This document shows, piece by piece, positions 63,531-64,000 of a stretch of 64,000 nucleotides of DNA (position 1 is its first letter; each line of letters begins with the position of its first letter). The notes under the pieces are model-generated. The model worked only from the letters and a program-made list of their open reading frames with translations. It ran no database searches and had not been told where the DNA came from. Location: contig NC_086251.1 in the NCBI RefSeq assembly GCF_021018805.1, positions 38,200,767 to 38,264,766 on the forward strand, written 5' to 3'. The position numbers were made by a program, and so were the translations under genes. The stretch is from Prinia subflava (taxonomy: Eukaryota > Chordata > Aves > Passeriformes > Cisticolidae).

Positions 63531-64000
63531 AACCACAGAATCATTGAGATTGCCAAAGGCCTCTAAGATTGAGTCCAACTACCAGCCTGGCACCACTGTG
63601 CTCATCACTAAACCACATTTTCAAGTACCACATCCACATGGCATTCTGAACACTTCCAGGGATGGCAATTTCATGACATTCCTAGGCAGCCTATGCCAAT
63701 GCCTGATGTTTCAGTGGAGAGGTTTTTCCTATTATCCAATATAAATATCACCTGGCACAATTTGAGGCTATTTCCTCTCATCCTGTCACTTGCTACCTGG
63801 GAGAAGAGACCAAACTCCACCTCACTACACCCTCATTTCAGGTGGTTGTAGGGAGTGCTTAAGGTCCCCCCGAGCCTCCTTTTCTCCAGGCTAAACAAAC
63901 CCTGCCTCCTCAACCTTGTCCTTTTCAATTACTTTGTCCAGGACATCTATCTACACCATCTGGACTGAGTCTTGCCACAGCTACCTGTATCTTACCGTAT
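63531..64000 (-). mobile_element. CR1 LINE fragment, continues past window edge
   Basis: Begins with a reversed CR1 3' end (CACAGAATCATTGAGATTGC, then AGTCCAACTACCAGCCTGGC). It continues with CACTTCCAGGGATGGCA, GGGAGAAGAGACCAAACTCC and CTCCTTTTCTCCAGGCTAAA. All are typical of avian CR1 3' regions, on the minus strand. The left end at 63,531 is the element's 3' terminus. The right end is cut by the window. Confidence 0.92.

Noticed and set aside
1..64000. tRNA, rRNA, CRISPR array, phage or bacterial-type system
   Set aside because: Nothing of the kind was seen on either strand. The window is ordinary vertebrate gene and intron DNA.

Overview
The window is vertebrate, almost certainly avian, nuclear DNA. 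It carries two intron-containing genes of the conserved block that in human lies on 14q13, CFL2 followed by BAZ1A. Both are on the minus strand, transcribed right to left. The only recognisable interspersed repeats are mostly 3' pieces of CR1-type LINEs plus one tRNA-derived SINE-like piece. There are no Alu or L1 elements. Several introns are very short (91, 96, 110 and 131 bases). I cannot name the species.

Layout. Positions 1-6,500: AT-rich intergenic DNA with no gene and one striking nested inverted repeat (2235-2321). Positions 6,500-11,300: CFL2 (muscle cofilin), complete, with four coding exons, a probable long 3'UTR on the left, and a CpG-island promoter at about 10,640-11,960. Positions 12,000-22,900: spacer between the genes, with a second, unexplained CpG island near 14,850-15,480 and a CR1 tail at 18,761-19,090. 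Positions 23,684-60,839: 23 coding exons of BAZ1A (ACF1, a subunit of the ACF and CHRAC chromatin remodellers). They encode everything from just after the WAC domain to the stop codon. Positions 60,840-64,000 lie in a BAZ1A intron, and the first exons (WAC domain, start codon) are beyond the right edge.

I placed splice sites by reading the minus strand and matching the products to remembered vertebrate CFL2 and BAZ1A. Codon phase was checked across every junction. CFL2 assembles to 166 codons plus stop. The BAZ1A part assembles to 1,381 complete codons plus stop, which fits the human length of about 1,556 once roughly 180 N-terminal residues outside the window are added.

The two genes have separate roles (actin filament severing, nucleosome spacing) and nothing here links them functionally. 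I found no bacterial-type system, CRISPR array, tRNA or rRNA gene, or novel protein-coding system. The observations most worth checking are the nested palindrome, the orphan CpG island, a GC-AG intron in BAZ1A, a perfect short hairpin in a BAZ1A intron, and a MEF2-type site in CFL2 intron 1.
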